Below are positions 36,549 through 45,665 of a DNA stretch of 64,000 nt, in pieces. The DNA is from Thaumasiovibrio sp043421945 (GTDB lineage: Bacteria > Pseudomonadota > Gammaproteobacteria > Enterobacterales > Vibrionaceae). The stretch covers positions 131,100-195,099 of the forward strand of contig JBHOGO010000002.1 of NCBI GenBank assembly GCA_043421945.1, read 5' to 3'. Under the pieces are notes generated by a model that worked only from the letters and a program-made list of their open reading frames with translations, made no database searches and was not told where the DNA came from. The translations under genes and the position numbers were made by a program. How positions within the stretch are numbered: position 1 is the first letter of the stretch; every line of letters begins with the position of its first letter.

Positions 36549-37730
36549 CTAAATATTAACGTCAGACTGTAAGTACCTCGTTAATGCACGCATAAACCTT
36601 GCCGCCTCTCCGCCAGTACATGCTCGATGATCAAAAGTCATCGATATTGGTAAGCACTGTTTTTCTACAATCTGTTTATTCTCATCAAACGCAAGCTGAC
36701 TATGCAGCCGCCCAATGCCAATGATGGCGACTTGTGGCGGTGTAATCACTGGCGTGGCATACAACCCCGCTATCGAACCAAAGTTACTCAGTGTTAGTGT
36801 GGCCGATTGCCTTTGGTCATGACCAAGGCGGCGGGTTCGAATGCCCACAACGGTCTCTTTCAACCATTGACGAACTTGCTCATCCTGCATGCTCTCTGCT
36901 GATTTTAATACGGGGACGTAAAGGCCATGCTCACTGTCCACCGCGATACCGATATCGACTTGGTGGTGCATACAGCGTGTCATGGTCTCCTCATCAAACC
37001 ATGCATTCAAAGATGGTTCACTGTGGCACGCAGCCACCATTGCCTTGATAACGGCAACGGTAATATCGTGATGATGCTCAGCCGCCAACGCTATCTCTTC
37101 TGTTAACGTTACCGACGCCACATGATGATGCGACTCTGCCATCGCTTTCGCCATGCTTCGACGCGCCCCTTTCAGTACCTCTGTCCCCGGTAACTGATGC
37201 TGGCACTGGTTATATACATCGCTATCTAAAATCGTTCCGTCATGCCCACTCCCTAGCGTACGATGTAAATCGATGCCTAAGCGCTGCGCTAAACGACGAG
37301 CAGAAGGCATCGCAGCAATGTTTTTTTCTGCTGATTTATCTGCTGGAGTTGCTGTTGCCTTCCCTAACGCAGGGTCATTTTTATCTTGAAGATCATCACT
37401 CAACCAAAACGTATCAATATCCACATCACTCTCTTGATGGGAAACCGACCCGACAACGGTTGCTGCATCATCCAATGAGCTCTCAGCGCTATGAGGATTG
37501 GGTTCGATTTCTACAAGCTTAACGCCAATATGTAAGATATCGCCCACTGCGCCAAAACAGCGCATCACGCGGCCTTCGAACGGTGCGGGCACATCAACTA
37601 ATGCCTTGGCTGTTTCCACTGTTAATAAAATCTGGTCGACAATGACAGCATCCCCTTCAACGACATGCCATTCAATAATCTCTGCTTCTGCCAAGCCTTC
37701 ACCTAAATCAGGCAGCCGAAAAGTTTTCAT
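36549..37730 (-). CDS. bkdB: Branched-chain 2-oxoacid dehydrogenase E2
   Basis: 393 aa from the ATG at 37730, overlapping the E1beta stop (ATGA) with GGAGG seven bases upstream. The lipoyl domain (residues 1-76) has the lipoyl-lysine in VETAKALVDVP. A subunit-binding domain follows a linker (AMPSARRLAQRLGIDL), then the acyltransferase domain. The catalytic motif reads FDHRACTGGEAARF, where most E2 proteins have HRxxDG; the Asp is replaced by Thr. No E3 gene follows. It transfers the branched acyl group to CoA. Confidence 0.9.
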   Translation of the reverse strand: MKTFRLPDLGEGLAEAEIIEWHVVEGDAVIVDQILLTVETAKALVDVPAPFEGRVMRCFGAVGDILHIGVKLVEIEPNPHSAESSLDDAATVVGSVSHQESDVDIDTFWLSDDLQDKNDPALGKATATPADKSAEKNIAAMPSARRLAQRLGIDLHRTLGSGHDGTILDSDVYNQCQHQLPGTEVLKGARRSMAKAMAESHHHVASVTLTEEIALAAEHHHDITVAVIKAMVAACHSEPSLNAWFDEETMTRCMHHQVDIGIAVDSEHGLYVPVLKSAESMQDEQVRQWLKETVVGIRTRRLGHDQRQSATLTLSNFGSIAGLYATPVITPPQVAIIGIGRLHSQLAFDENKQIVEKQCLPISMTFDHRACTGGEAARFMRALTRYLQSDVNI

Positions 37731-38710
37731 TGCCATCCCTCCATCAAGACATGAACCCGTTGAACAATATCTTTTACTGATATGAGGTTGTATGCTTCAT
37801 TACGTGCGTAAGGCATCACCGTATCAAAACCCGTTAAACGCTGTGGCGGAGATTTTAAAAGGCATAGCCCTTCTTCTGCTACTCTCGCTAATATTTCCGC
37901 CCCCACGCCACACGTTTTGGCGGCTTCATGTACCACTAACAACCGCCCTGTTTTTTCCAGCGAACGGAGTACCGTCTTGGTATCCAGTGGTTTTATCGAT
38001 GCCACGTCGATCACTTCCACTTCAATGCCTTCTTCCGCCAACAATTGACAAGCCTGTAAGCATTCAACAACCGTTGCTCCCCATGTCACCATCGTTGCGT
38101 CTCTGCCCTTACGTAAGATAAAACTCTGACCTAAAGGCAGTTCCAAACCGTTATTATCAACCGTAGACTTAACGGTGCGATAGATACGCTTTGGTTCAAA
38201 GAACATCACAGGATCATTACTCCTGATCGCTGCCAGCAAGAGCCCATAAGCTCTTTGCGGAGAAGAAGGGACAACAACACGTAAACCTGGCGTATGCGCA
38301 AACAAAGCTTCAACACTTTCAGAATGGTGTTCTGGCGCATGAATACCGCCACCAAATGGCGCGCGGTAGACTAATGGGCAACTTAGCCGCCCCCGGGTTC
38401 GGTTACGCATTCTTGATGCGTGGCAAACAATATGCTCCATCGCAGGAAAGACAAAACCTTGAAATTGAAATTCGGCCACAGGCCTTAATCCCTGAGTTGC
38501 CATTCCCACCGCCAGACCACCAATCATCGCCTCGGCCAACGGTGTATCCATTACCCGCTTAAAGCCATACTTCTGCTTTAAACCTTGCGTAGCCCGAAAT
38601 ACGCCGCCGTTTTCAGCAATATCTTCTCCCAGTAAGACGACATTCTCATCCCGTGCCATTTCATAATCTAAGGCGAGATTCACAGCCTCTAACAATGTCA
38701 TTTCACTCAT
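37727..38710 (-). CDS. Branched-chain 2-oxoacid dehydrogenase E1 beta
   Basis: 327 aa with the typical opening LLEAVNLALDYEMARDENVV and LLGEDIAENGGVFRAT, MDTPLAEAMIGGLAVGMA, and PFGGGIHAPEHHSES. It forms the alpha2beta2 E1 with the preceding gene, overlapping it by eight bp. E1 decarboxylates the keto acids of Leu, Ile and Val using thiamine diphosphate. Confidence 0.93.
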   Translation of the reverse strand: MSEMTLLEAVNLALDYEMARDENVVLLGEDIAENGGVFRATQGLKQKYGFKRVMDTPLAEAMIGGLAVGMATQGLRPVAEFQFQGFVFPAMEHIVCHASRMRNRTRGRLSCPLVYRAPFGGGIHAPEHHSESVEALFAHTPGLRVVVPSSPQRAYGLLLAAIRSNDPVMFFEPKRIYRTVKSTVDNNGLELPLGQSFILRKGRDATMVTWGATVVECLQACQLLAEEGIEVEVIDVASIKPLDTKTVLRSLEKTGRLLVVHEAAKTCGVGAEILARVAEEGLCLLKSPPQRLTGFDTVMPYARNEAYNLISVKDIVQRVHVLMEGWQ

Positions 38711-39770
38711 CGCGATTAGCCTCCATCCCCATGGCTTTTTGAATCAACGCATCTCGCTGTGATTCAAGCTCGGCTGGCAAAGAGGCATAAAGATAGTCGA
38801 AGGCAGACTCTGGAGGTTGCTGGCTCACTGACTGATAATGTTTAACCTCTTGCTCGACAATATGGGTGCACTCTTTCAGCCAGCCCTCTTCTTGCTGTTC
38901 ATCCCACCAACCACTGCTGTGGAGGTACTGCTGAAGCCGTTTGATAGGCTCGGCTTCCCACGCACTTTGAAGCTCATCTGCACACCGATAGCGACTTGCA
39001 TCATCCGCCGTGGTGTGATCACTAAGACGATAGCTCGACATTTCAATCAATGTTGCCCCTAAGCCATGCCTTGCGCGATTCAGAGCTTCAGTCACGCTTT
39101 GATACACAGCCAATACATCATTGCCATCCACAAGCACACCGGGAATACCCACGCCAACGGCCTTATCAACAAGGTGCTTAGCTGCACTTTGTAGCTTTCT
39201 CGGGACAGAAATCGCCCATTGGTTATTGTTCACCACAAAGACAACGGGGAGCTGCCACACACCAGCACAATTGATCGCCTCATAAAAATCCCCCTTAGAC
39301 GTAGCACCGTCGCCAAGGTTAACCACAACCGCTTGTTTTTTATTCTGTAGTTTTAACGCAGTCGCCACACCGATAGCATGGGTGCATTGTGTCGCGATAG
39401 GAACGCAAAAAGGAAGGTCGCCTGAAGGCGATTCAAAGTCGCTGCCGCGTTCGTCTCCCCCCCAGTACAGTAGGTTATGCGCCATCGAAACGCCGCGCAT
39501 CCACTGCACAGGCATATCACGATAATAAGGTACGAGGGTGTCTTCGCGCTGCATTGCAGCCCCTGTACCGATACCAATAGCTTCAGCACCAAGGTGAGAA
39601 GGATATGTACCAAGCTGACCAGTACGCTGTAAAGCGATAGCTTTTTTATCATAGACACGAACCAGCACCATCTGCTGGTAGAGGTGGACAAGTTTAGAAG
39701 GCGTCATCACTGTAGACCAATCACACTGACATTCACCCGTTGGGGATAGATACTGCAACATGTCATTCAT
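38703..39770 (-). CDS. Branched-chain 2-oxoacid dehydrogenase E1 alpha
   Basis: 355 aa from the ATG at 39770 with AGGAG six bases upstream; a GTG nine codons earlier is less likely. The thiamine diphosphate motif is GDGATSKGDFYEAIN to NNNQWAIS. SSYRLSDHTTADDASRYR is the phosphorylation-loop region of the family. A C7 tract encodes the Gly-Gly of YWGGDERG. First bkd gene, 137 bp after etfA. Confidence 0.93.
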   Translation of the reverse strand: MNDMLQYLSPTGECQCDWSTVMTPSKLVHLYQQMVLVRVYDKKAIALQRTGQLGTYPSHLGAEAIGIGTGAAMQREDTLVPYYRDMPVQWMRGVSMAHNLLYWGGDERGSDFESPSGDLPFCVPIATQCTHAIGVATALKLQNKKQAVVVNLGDGATSKGDFYEAINCAGVWQLPVVFVVNNNQWAISVPRKLQSAAKHLVDKAVGVGIPGVLVDGNDVLAVYQSVTEALNRARHGLGATLIEMSSYRLSDHTTADDASRYRCADELQSAWEAEPIKRLQQYLHSSGWWDEQQEEGWLKECTHIVEQEVKHYQSVSQQPPESAFDYLYASLPAELESQRDALIQKAMGMEANRDE

Positions 39771-39842
39771 AGCGTCTCCTACTGCCTTACTACTCACTTA
39801 AAGGGTGAGAGTTTTAAAATAGGCTGATTTGAGTGTATGCAC

Positions 39843-39880
39843 CTCGACAGAAAAACTGCAAACAACGTGGTTTTGTCGAG
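39843..39880 (-). promoter_or_regulatory. Inverted repeat between etfA and E1 alpha
   Basis: CTCGACA and TGTCGAG form a seven-pair stem around a 24-base arm with further A/T pairing. It may be a weak terminator of etfBA, an attenuator, or an operator for bkd. Confidence 0.4.
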
Positions 39881-39907
39881 AGTAAACTCTACTTTCCACA
39901 GCGAGTA

Positions 39908-40906
39908 CTAAAGCTTATCGATCAACTCAGGTAAGACATCAAACAGGTCGCCAACATACCCAACGTCAGCAACCTCAAAAATGGCGGCGTCAGAATCTCG
40001 GTTGATAGCAATAATAGTTTTTGCCGATTTTATCCCCGCAACATGCTGAATGGCACCGGAGATCCCCACAGCAATGTAAAGTTTTGGAGCCACAATCTTA
40101 CCGGTTTGCCCGACTTGATGATCGTTGCCGATAAAGCCCGCATCCACAGCCGCTCGAGAAGCCCCTATCGCTGCCCCTAGCTTGTCGGCTAACTGTTCCA
40201 AAAGGGAAAAATGTTCCGCCTGTGCAAAGCCCCGCCCCCCCGAGACAACAATTTCAGCAGAGCTAAGCTCAGGTCGAGTCGTCACCTTCACTGCATGCCC
40301 CTGCCATGAAGTCGCCAAATCAGCAGCACTCCGACTCGTCGGTTTATCAACATGCTCTATTTCTTGTTGATCATTATGGCAGGTGTTATGACTAACTTGG
40401 TCTTCGAAAGCACTCGCCCTTAACGTCATAATCAGTTGAGGATCACTGCTTTTCACGGTCGCCAACACATTTCCGGCATACATTGGTCTCACAAAAATGT
40501 CTTCTCGTATGAGCTCGCACACATCCGATAACATACCGACACCAAGTTGTGCTGCAACACGCGGTAAAACCGACTGGGCATGCTGTGTAGAAAGAGCGAG
40601 TAAGTAACGATATCCCGCCATTGAATGCTTAAGCGTATCTGCTGCCGCCACGGTTAAATGATGTGCATGTCGCTCATCATCATTTACGATCACCTTACCA
40701 ACCCCTTCCATGCGGGTGACTTCGGCTATTAGCTCTTGCGCGATGGCATCCCCAACAAGAATGACATCAATACCGGTATCTAAAGTAGGTGGGGTTGACT
40801 GAACGTGCTGTAACTTCGATGCGATAGCGACCAGTTTTTGTGTGTCACTCATTGCCTGATTCGCTGGAACATACAGGAGTGCCAACCTTTCATATGAAGA
40901 ACTCAT
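39908..40906 (-). CDS. etfA: Electron transfer flavoprotein alpha subunit
   Basis: 332 aa; the FAD-binding C-terminal domain is clear (IVSGGRGFA, GASRAAVDAGFI, GQTGKIVAPKLYIAVGISGA). It carries electrons from acyl-CoA dehydrogenases to ETF-QO. It overlaps the etfB stop by four bases (ATGA). The N-terminal domain has a somewhat long loop near residues 170-200. Confidence 0.93.
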   Translation of the reverse strand: MSSSYERLALLYVPANQAMSDTQKLVAIASKLQHVQSTPPTLDTGIDVILVGDAIAQELIAEVTRMEGVGKVIVNDDERHAHHLTVAAADTLKHSMAGYRYLLALSTQHAQSVLPRVAAQLGVGMLSDVCELIREDIFVRPMYAGNVLATVKSSDPQLIMTLRASAFEDQVSHNTCHNDQQEIEHVDKPTSRSAADLATSWQGHAVKVTTRPELSSAEIVVSGGRGFAQAEHFSLLEQLADKLGAAIGASRAAVDAGFIGNDHQVGQTGKIVAPKLYIAVGISGAIQHVAGIKSAKTIIAINRDSDAAIFEVADVGYVGDLFDVLPELIDKL

Positions 40907-41700
40907 AGTGCCTCCTGTACAGCTTTAATCTTCGCGATCAATGCATCGACACTATCGACTTTGACTCCACCTTGACGAGCAGGTGGCGATTGGTAGTTTT
41001 CAATCACTTGGCTCGCATGATAATCGAGGCCGAGTTCAGTTATATTCAATGTATTAAGAGGCTTAGAGCGTGCTTTCATAATATTGGGTAAAGAGGTAAA
41101 GCGGGGCTGATTTAAACGTAAGTCTGTACTAATGACAGCAGGTAACCTGAGCGATAAGTCAACGGTACCTTCATCGGCTTCTTCAGTAATTTTCACGACG
41201 GGTTTCGTGTCATTTCCCCCAACGGACTCTGCTGCTTGGCAAGCTTCATTCATTGCCAAAGCAGCAATACAATTTCCCTGAGGCCATCCAAGTAAACCAG
41301 CAAGCATTGGTGCGACTTGTCCATTGTCAGTATCGATACTTTGCTTACCAAGTAGTACCAAATCTATCTGTTGCTGCTCCACGATTTTTTCTAACACTCG
41401 TGCCACCATTAATGGCTCCAATGTGCGTGATTCCGTAATGTGGATCCCTTGATCGGCCCCCATTGCTAACCCAGCACGTAATGTTTCAACGACCTGTTCA
41501 TCACCTAAACTCACCACAATGACTTCGTCCGCCACGCCTTGTTCGCGTAATGTAATGGCTTGCTCTAGGGCGATTTCACAAAAAGGGTTGATAACATGCT
41601 TGATATGCCCCGTCTCGATTTGGCTTTGATCACCATCGGATGAAAGATGTACCCGTGTATAAGGATCAGGTACACGTTTAAGGCCAACTAATACTTTCAT
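40903..41700 (-). CDS. etfB: Electron transfer flavoprotein beta subunit
   Basis: 265 aa with the ETF-beta start MKVLVGLKRVPDPYTRV, NPFCEIALEQAITL, the AMP/FAD-contact segment LLGKQSIDTDNGQVAPMLAG and the recognition loop region near PAVISTDLRLNQPRF. First gene of etfBA(-bkd). A LiuR-type box lies 72-87 bp upstream. Confidence 0.93.
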   Translation of the reverse strand: MKVLVGLKRVPDPYTRVHLSSDGDQSQIETGHIKHVINPFCEIALEQAITLREQGVADEVIVVSLGDEQVVETLRAGLAMGADQGIHITESRTLEPLMVARVLEKIVEQQQIDLVLLGKQSIDTDNGQVAPMLAGLLGWPQGNCIAALAMNEACQAAESVGGNDTKPVVKITEEADEGTVDLSLRLPAVISTDLRLNQPRFTSLPNIMKARSKPLNTLNITELGLDYHASQVIENYQSPPARQGGVKVDSVDALIAKIKAVQEAL

Positions 41701-41759
41701 CTCTTACCTCCCCGCTCCGTTAACCGTAAAGAGAAATAGCACCTCATTGCAGTTTTTTA

Positions 41760-41787
41760 AGCGTAGGAAAGTTTACGTTTACGTCAA
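41760..41787. promoter_or_regulatory. LiuR-type box between etfB and etf-QO
   Basis: TTTACGTTTACGTCAA (41772-41787) is nearly the same as the box upstream of the thiolase gene. On the minus strand TTGACG (complement of 41782-41787) could be the -35 of etfB, with TACGCT or CTTAAA as -10. LiuR of the MerR family is known to control BCAA catabolism in gammaproteobacteria. Confidence 0.65.
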
Positions 41788-41971
41788 CGGGATATAGCTT
41801 GTGCCATACTTACCTAGCGTAAAGATTCTCTGACAGCGTCAAAAACAACCGTCCATAATTTCACATTGTGACTAAACATCCGTTTTTTCACGCTAGACTT
41901 CTACATGCAAATACCGTGTGTTTTAAATGCCGACCTATTGGCGAATTTTCGGAAACACTGAGGATTTCATC

Positions 41972-43612
41972 ATGCGCGAATCACTATCATTTGATGTCAT
42001 CATTGTCGGGGCTGGGCCTGCTGGTCTAAGTGCGGCATGCCAGATAAAGAAACTTGCCAAATTACAGGGACAGTCCATATCAGTGGCTGTTATCGAAAAA
42101 TCCGATGTGATCGGCGGGCACATTATCTCGGGGGCTATTTTTGATCCTCGACCACTCTTTGAAATGTTCCCAGACTGGCAGGCGCTTAATGCGCCGGTGA
42201 CACAGCCCGTGACACATGACCACATGTGTTTTCTCGTTAATGACCACTACAGCATTACCCTTCCCCACAGCCTACTGCCACCTACCTTAGACAGTAGCGG
42301 CCAGTACATCATTAGCCTTGGTGAGCTATGTCAGTGGCTGGCAAAGCAAGCTGAATTACTGGATGTTGAACTCTTTACTGGGTTCAGTGGATACGCCCTT
42401 TGCTACAACGATCAAAACGAAGTGTGTGGCGTGACCACTGGGGATAAAGGCGTTGACCAAGAAGGTAATCTCACCCCTCAATACCAAGAAGGTATCGACC
42501 TATTTGCCAAATATACTCTACTCTCTGAAGGCTCTAGAGGACATTTAGGGAAAGAAGTGATTGAACGCTTCGAGCTGGATAAAAACAAAGAACCACAACA
42601 CTTCGCATTAGGTTTTAAAGAGCGCTGGCGTGTTCCTGCCACAAAGATTCCTGCCGGTAACGTATTGCATACTGTTGGCTATCCCCTTTCCGGCAAGGCA
42701 ACGGGTGGAGGCTTTTGCTATCAAATTAGCGCAGAAGAAGTCGTGGTTGGGCTCATTGTCGACCTAAACTATCGCAATCCCTATCTCAGCCCTTATGAAG
42801 AATTTCAACAATTTAAGCGACACCCCACGGTTCAAGAGTGGCTTCGTGATGGAGAGCGTCTGAGCTATGGTGCCCGTACCCTAACAAAAGGAGGGTTCGC
42901 GAGCCTTCCTGAACAGAGTTTCCCTGGGGGTATGCTTATTGGCTGCGATGCTGGTACTCTTGATGTTGCCCGTATCAAAGGTTGTCACGCAGCCATGAAA
43001 TCCGGAATGATCGCCGCAGATGCTATCATCGATGCCTATAAAGAGCCTCAACTTCCTGCCATCGCGGATTACAAAACATTTTTCCAATCAACGTGGCTGT
43101 ATGACGAACTAAAAGATACCCAAACGTTTGCTGCTTCGATCCACCGTTTTGGCCCTCTTTTTGGCGGCGGTCTGGCGACTATCGAGCAGCATATCTTCGA
43201 ACATGCCCCCCCATGGAAGGTAAACGATCGTACGGCAGATCACCTTGCACTCGATACCAGCGATAAACATACACCTATCCATTATCCTGCCTACGACAAT
43301 ATCTTTACCTTTGACCGCGCCAGTTCTGTGTTTCTCTCTGGGCTTCACCATCCTGAAAATCAGCCTTGTCATCTTATTCTTGACTCCCCAACGCTGTCAG
43401 AAACGACAACACTCCCCTTGTATGCAGAGCCTGCACAACGGTATTGCCCTGCTGGCGTTTACGAAATAATTGACACGGAAACAGCACCAAAGCTACAAAT
43501 CAACGCGGGTAACTGCATCCATTGCAAGACCTGTGATATCAAAGATCCGCATCTCAATATCCGTTGGTTTCCACCAGAAGGAGGAAGTGGGCCCAACTAT
43601 GGGGGGCTATAG
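41972..43612 (+). CDS. ETF-ubiquinone oxidoreductase
   Basis: 546 aa from the ATG at 41972 (GAGGA upstream). FAD motif VIIVGAGPAGLSAA, then the ubiquinone-binding and membrane-associated region (LGFKERWRVPATKIPAGNVL, GGGFCYQI), and a C-terminal 4Fe-4S site with CPAGVY and CIHCKTCDI. It passes electrons from ETF to ubiquinone at the inner membrane. It is divergent from etfBA and shares the LiuR-type box. Confidence 0.94.
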   Translation: MRESLSFDVIIVGAGPAGLSAACQIKKLAKLQGQSISVAVIEKSDVIGGHIISGAIFDPRPLFEMFPDWQALNAPVTQPVTHDHMCFLVNDHYSITLPHSLLPPTLDSSGQYIISLGELCQWLAKQAELLDVELFTGFSGYALCYNDQNEVCGVTTGDKGVDQEGNLTPQYQEGIDLFAKYTLLSEGSRGHLGKEVIERFELDKNKEPQHFALGFKERWRVPATKIPAGNVLHTVGYPLSGKATGGGFCYQISAEEVVVGLIVDLNYRNPYLSPYEEFQQFKRHPTVQEWLRDGERLSYGARTLTKGGFASLPEQSFPGGMLIGCDAGTLDVARIKGCHAAMKSGMIAADAIIDAYKEPQLPAIADYKTFFQSTWLYDELKDTQTFAASIHRFGPLFGGGLATIEQHIFEHAPPWKVNDRTADHLALDTSDKHTPIHYPAYDNIFTFDRASSVFLSGLHHPENQPCHLILDSPTLSETTTLPLYAEPAQRYCPAGVYEIIDTETAPKLQINAGNCIHCKTCDIKDPHLNIRWFPPEGGSGPNYGGL

Positions 43613-43798
43613 CAGCGAATGAAACCTAGCGATGTCTCACAGTATGCCCATCGACAGGCGTGAGTAATTGATATTTCGGCTGTCCTGCGCTTTCTTTGCC
43701 TTCTTTAAATCGCTAAACTAGCCGCATTAGCGCTAGTTCCGACATTTTGTCGCTAGACCAAATACAACATCATTTGATACAGATTCATTGGATTGATC

Positions 43799-44320
43799 AT
43801 GGCAAAATTAACATTACAAGAGCAGATGCTTAAAGCTGGCTTGGTAAACGCAAAGAAATTGAAAAAAGCCGCAAAAGGCTCAAAAAAATCACGCGTTCAA
43901 GCACGTGAAGTGAAAGCGGCAGTTGAAGAGAACAAAACGAAGCAAGCAGAACGCGACAAGGCTCTAAACGAAGAGCGCAAAGAGTCTCAGTTAAGCAAAG
44001 AGCTTCAAGCACAAGTTAAGCAGCTTATCGAAATGAACAAGCTTGATTTGAAAAACGGTGATATCAAATACAACTTCACCGATGGCACGTTTGTTAAGTC
44101 ACTTTACGTAGAAGGCTTTATGCGTGATCAATTAGCAAAAGGGCTTCTTGCCATTGCTCGTTATCAAGAAACGTATGCTGTAATTCCAAGTTCAGTAGCA
44201 AGAAAGATCGCATTACGTGATGAAGAAACCATCATTGAAATTAAGACTGCTGAAGATGATGCGCCAGAAGAAGATGACCCATATGCAGACTTCGTCGTTC
44301 CTGACGATTTGATGTGGTAA
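43799..44320 (+). CDS. DUF2058 (YaiL-like) protein
   Basis: 173 aa from the ATG at 43799; an in-frame TTG two codons earlier is unlikely. The opening KLTLQEQMLKAGLVNAKKLK is the family start, followed by a very basic/charged coiled coil (residues 20-85) and a compact C-terminal domain (DGTFVKSLYVEGFMRDQL, AVIPSSVARKIALRDEETI). YaiL is a nucleoprotein of unclear role. Single gene with its own terminator. Confidence 0.88.
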   Translation: MAKLTLQEQMLKAGLVNAKKLKKAAKGSKKSRVQAREVKAAVEENKTKQAERDKALNEERKESQLSKELQAQVKQLIEMNKLDLKNGDIKYNFTDGTFVKSLYVEGFMRDQLAKGLLAIARYQETYAVIPSSVARKIALRDEETIIEIKTAEDDAPEEDDPYADFVVPDDLMW

Positions 44321-44349
44321 TTGCATCTTAGCTTAGCGTCTAAAACTGA

Positions 44350-44388
44350 AAGCCTGTCGTGTCTACAAAATGCATGACAGGCTTTTTT
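44350..44388 (+). terminator. Terminator after DUF2058 gene
   Basis: AAGCCTGTC and GACAGGCTT, extended by further pairing, are followed by six T. Confidence 0.85.
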
Positions 44389-44762
44389 GTTGGCTGTTGG
44401 TTAGGCGTTATTGATAAAAACAATTAACAACATAAATATGCCACAAGGGACACATGATAGCACACCGATAAACAATAACCCTGTTAGCCAATGATTGACT
44501 TTGATAATTTTGTGCTCATGGTTGATTCATCCCTTTTTATTTTCTGTGGTGCCCTTAAGAGAGTTATGACGATTACCCGTCATCAAATCGAACATATTTT
44601 CAGCAAAACCATCAAAACATGGTCAAACCTCACAAAAAAACACTTTACATTCACCACACCAATAAGGGCTAATGAATTAAAAATATGATTGAAATAGAAC
44701 CCCCCTTTACTTCCCCATGCCAGTCCATAAAATAACCACGAGAACAAGATACGGTAAACGTT
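44389..44762. other. Intergenic spacer, no gene seen
   Basis: About 370 AT-rich bases. A 65-codon open frame here lacks a ribosome site and protein-like composition. The 3' end carries the promoter of the 92-aa gene. Confidence 0.45.
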
Positions 44763-45041
44763 ATGAGTCAAAAGCCAGATCGCGCGACAGCAATGCGTAA
44801 CATCATCGAACAAGTCAAAATCGAACTTCCCCTCTACGCTGAAGAGACTTTTTTCTGTGGACCTGATAATAGCTGTATCGGCTGTCCCAAGAAATTGATG
44901 GAGCTCGTCGATTCTGAACTCTCATATTGGGAAAGCGCGCTCAATCGTGGTTTACAGCCTAATTTCGATGATATCCGTCGATTTGGGAAATTGTGTAAGA
45001 ACGTAAAACGTGGTCTAGTACGCAACAATATTTTAAGCTAA
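44763..45041 (+). CDS. Conserved-looking 92-aa cysteine protein, unknown
   Basis: A soluble protein with CGPDNSCIGCPKKL in the middle (three cysteines, like a small metal or Fe-S ligand set) and KLCKN near the end. Composition and length look like a real gene. The msrA-like gene follows 33 bp later on the same strand, which suggests a redox-related role; that is inference only. Confidence 0.7.
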   Translation: MSQKPDRATAMRNIIEQVKIELPLYAEETFFCGPDNSCIGCPKKLMELVDSELSYWESALNRGLQPNFDDIRRFGKLCKNVKRGLVRNNILS

Positions 45042-45074
45042 CCACGCTCGTATCGAGTTTCTATAAGGATTCAC

Positions 45075-45566
45075 ATGGAAGAGTTATATTTTGCTGGAGG
45101 ATGCCTGTGGGGGGTTCAGGCATTTATGAAAACATTGCCGGGCGTCATTTCAACCGAAGCTGGACGTGCGAATGGTACAGCACAAGATACTTCAGCCCCC
45201 TACGATGGCTACGCTGAGTGCGTTCGAACCCAGTTTGACCCAAGTTCAGTGTCGATTGAAACACTCATCGACTTCTTATTTGAAATCATCGACCCCTACA
45301 GCGTCAATAAGCAGGGAGAAGATGTAGGCCAAAAGTACCGTACTGGCATCTACAGCAAGAATCTTGAACATATCCAAAAAGCCAAAGCTCACCTTCAAGC
45401 AAGGGAAGATGCAGATCGGATTGCTATCGAGGTTCTTCCCCTCACCAATTACGTTAAGAGTGATGATGAACATCAAGATAGACTCACTCTATTTCCAAAC
45501 GATTACTGCCATATCCCTAAAAATATTCTCAACAAATATGCGAAAGAGACAATACCAGAAACGTAA
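45075..45566 (+). CDS. MsrA-like peptide methionine-S-sulfoxide reductase
   Basis: 163 aa. The active-site Cys lies in FAGGCLWGVQ; most MsrA proteins have GCFWGxE. The other catalytic residues align with those of E. coli MsrA: the Glu of GYAECVR, the Asp of GEDVG and the Tyr of KYRTGIY. The loop before GYAE is shorter than usual and the recycling cysteines differ (Cys in AECVR and DYCHIP). It probably reduces methionine sulfoxide, but it is a divergent subfamily. Confidence 0.85.
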   Translation: MEELYFAGGCLWGVQAFMKTLPGVISTEAGRANGTAQDTSAPYDGYAECVRTQFDPSSVSIETLIDFLFEIIDPYSVNKQGEDVGQKYRTGIYSKNLEHIQKAKAHLQAREDADRIAIEVLPLTNYVKSDDEHQDRLTLFPNDYCHIPKNILNKYAKETIPET

Positions 45567-45595
45567 AAAAAAACCGACACTCATCGTATCGGTTT
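45565..45595. terminator. Terminator between msrA-like and MFS genes
   Basis: AAACCGA and TCGGTTT pair over 11 bases. A nine-base A run on the left gives a strong T tract on the minus strand, so it mainly ends the MFS gene. Confidence 0.75.
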
Positions 45596-45612
45596 AATCT
45601 TGCTGTGCACTC

Positions 45613-45642
45613 AATTAACCAGAGGCCTTAATTAACCAGAGG
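45613..45642. repeat. Small tandem repeat after MFS gene
   Basis: AATTAACCAGAGG occurs twice with a 17-bp period. CTTAGGCATT also occurs at 45644 and again at 45665, inside the MFS stop region. This looks like local slippage duplication. Confidence 0.6.
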
Positions 45643-45665
45643 TCTTAGGCATTTAACTTAAAGCC

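Noticed and set aside
44491..44688. 65-codon frame before the 92-aa gene
   Set aside because: No ribosome site and a composition like random AT-rich DNA.
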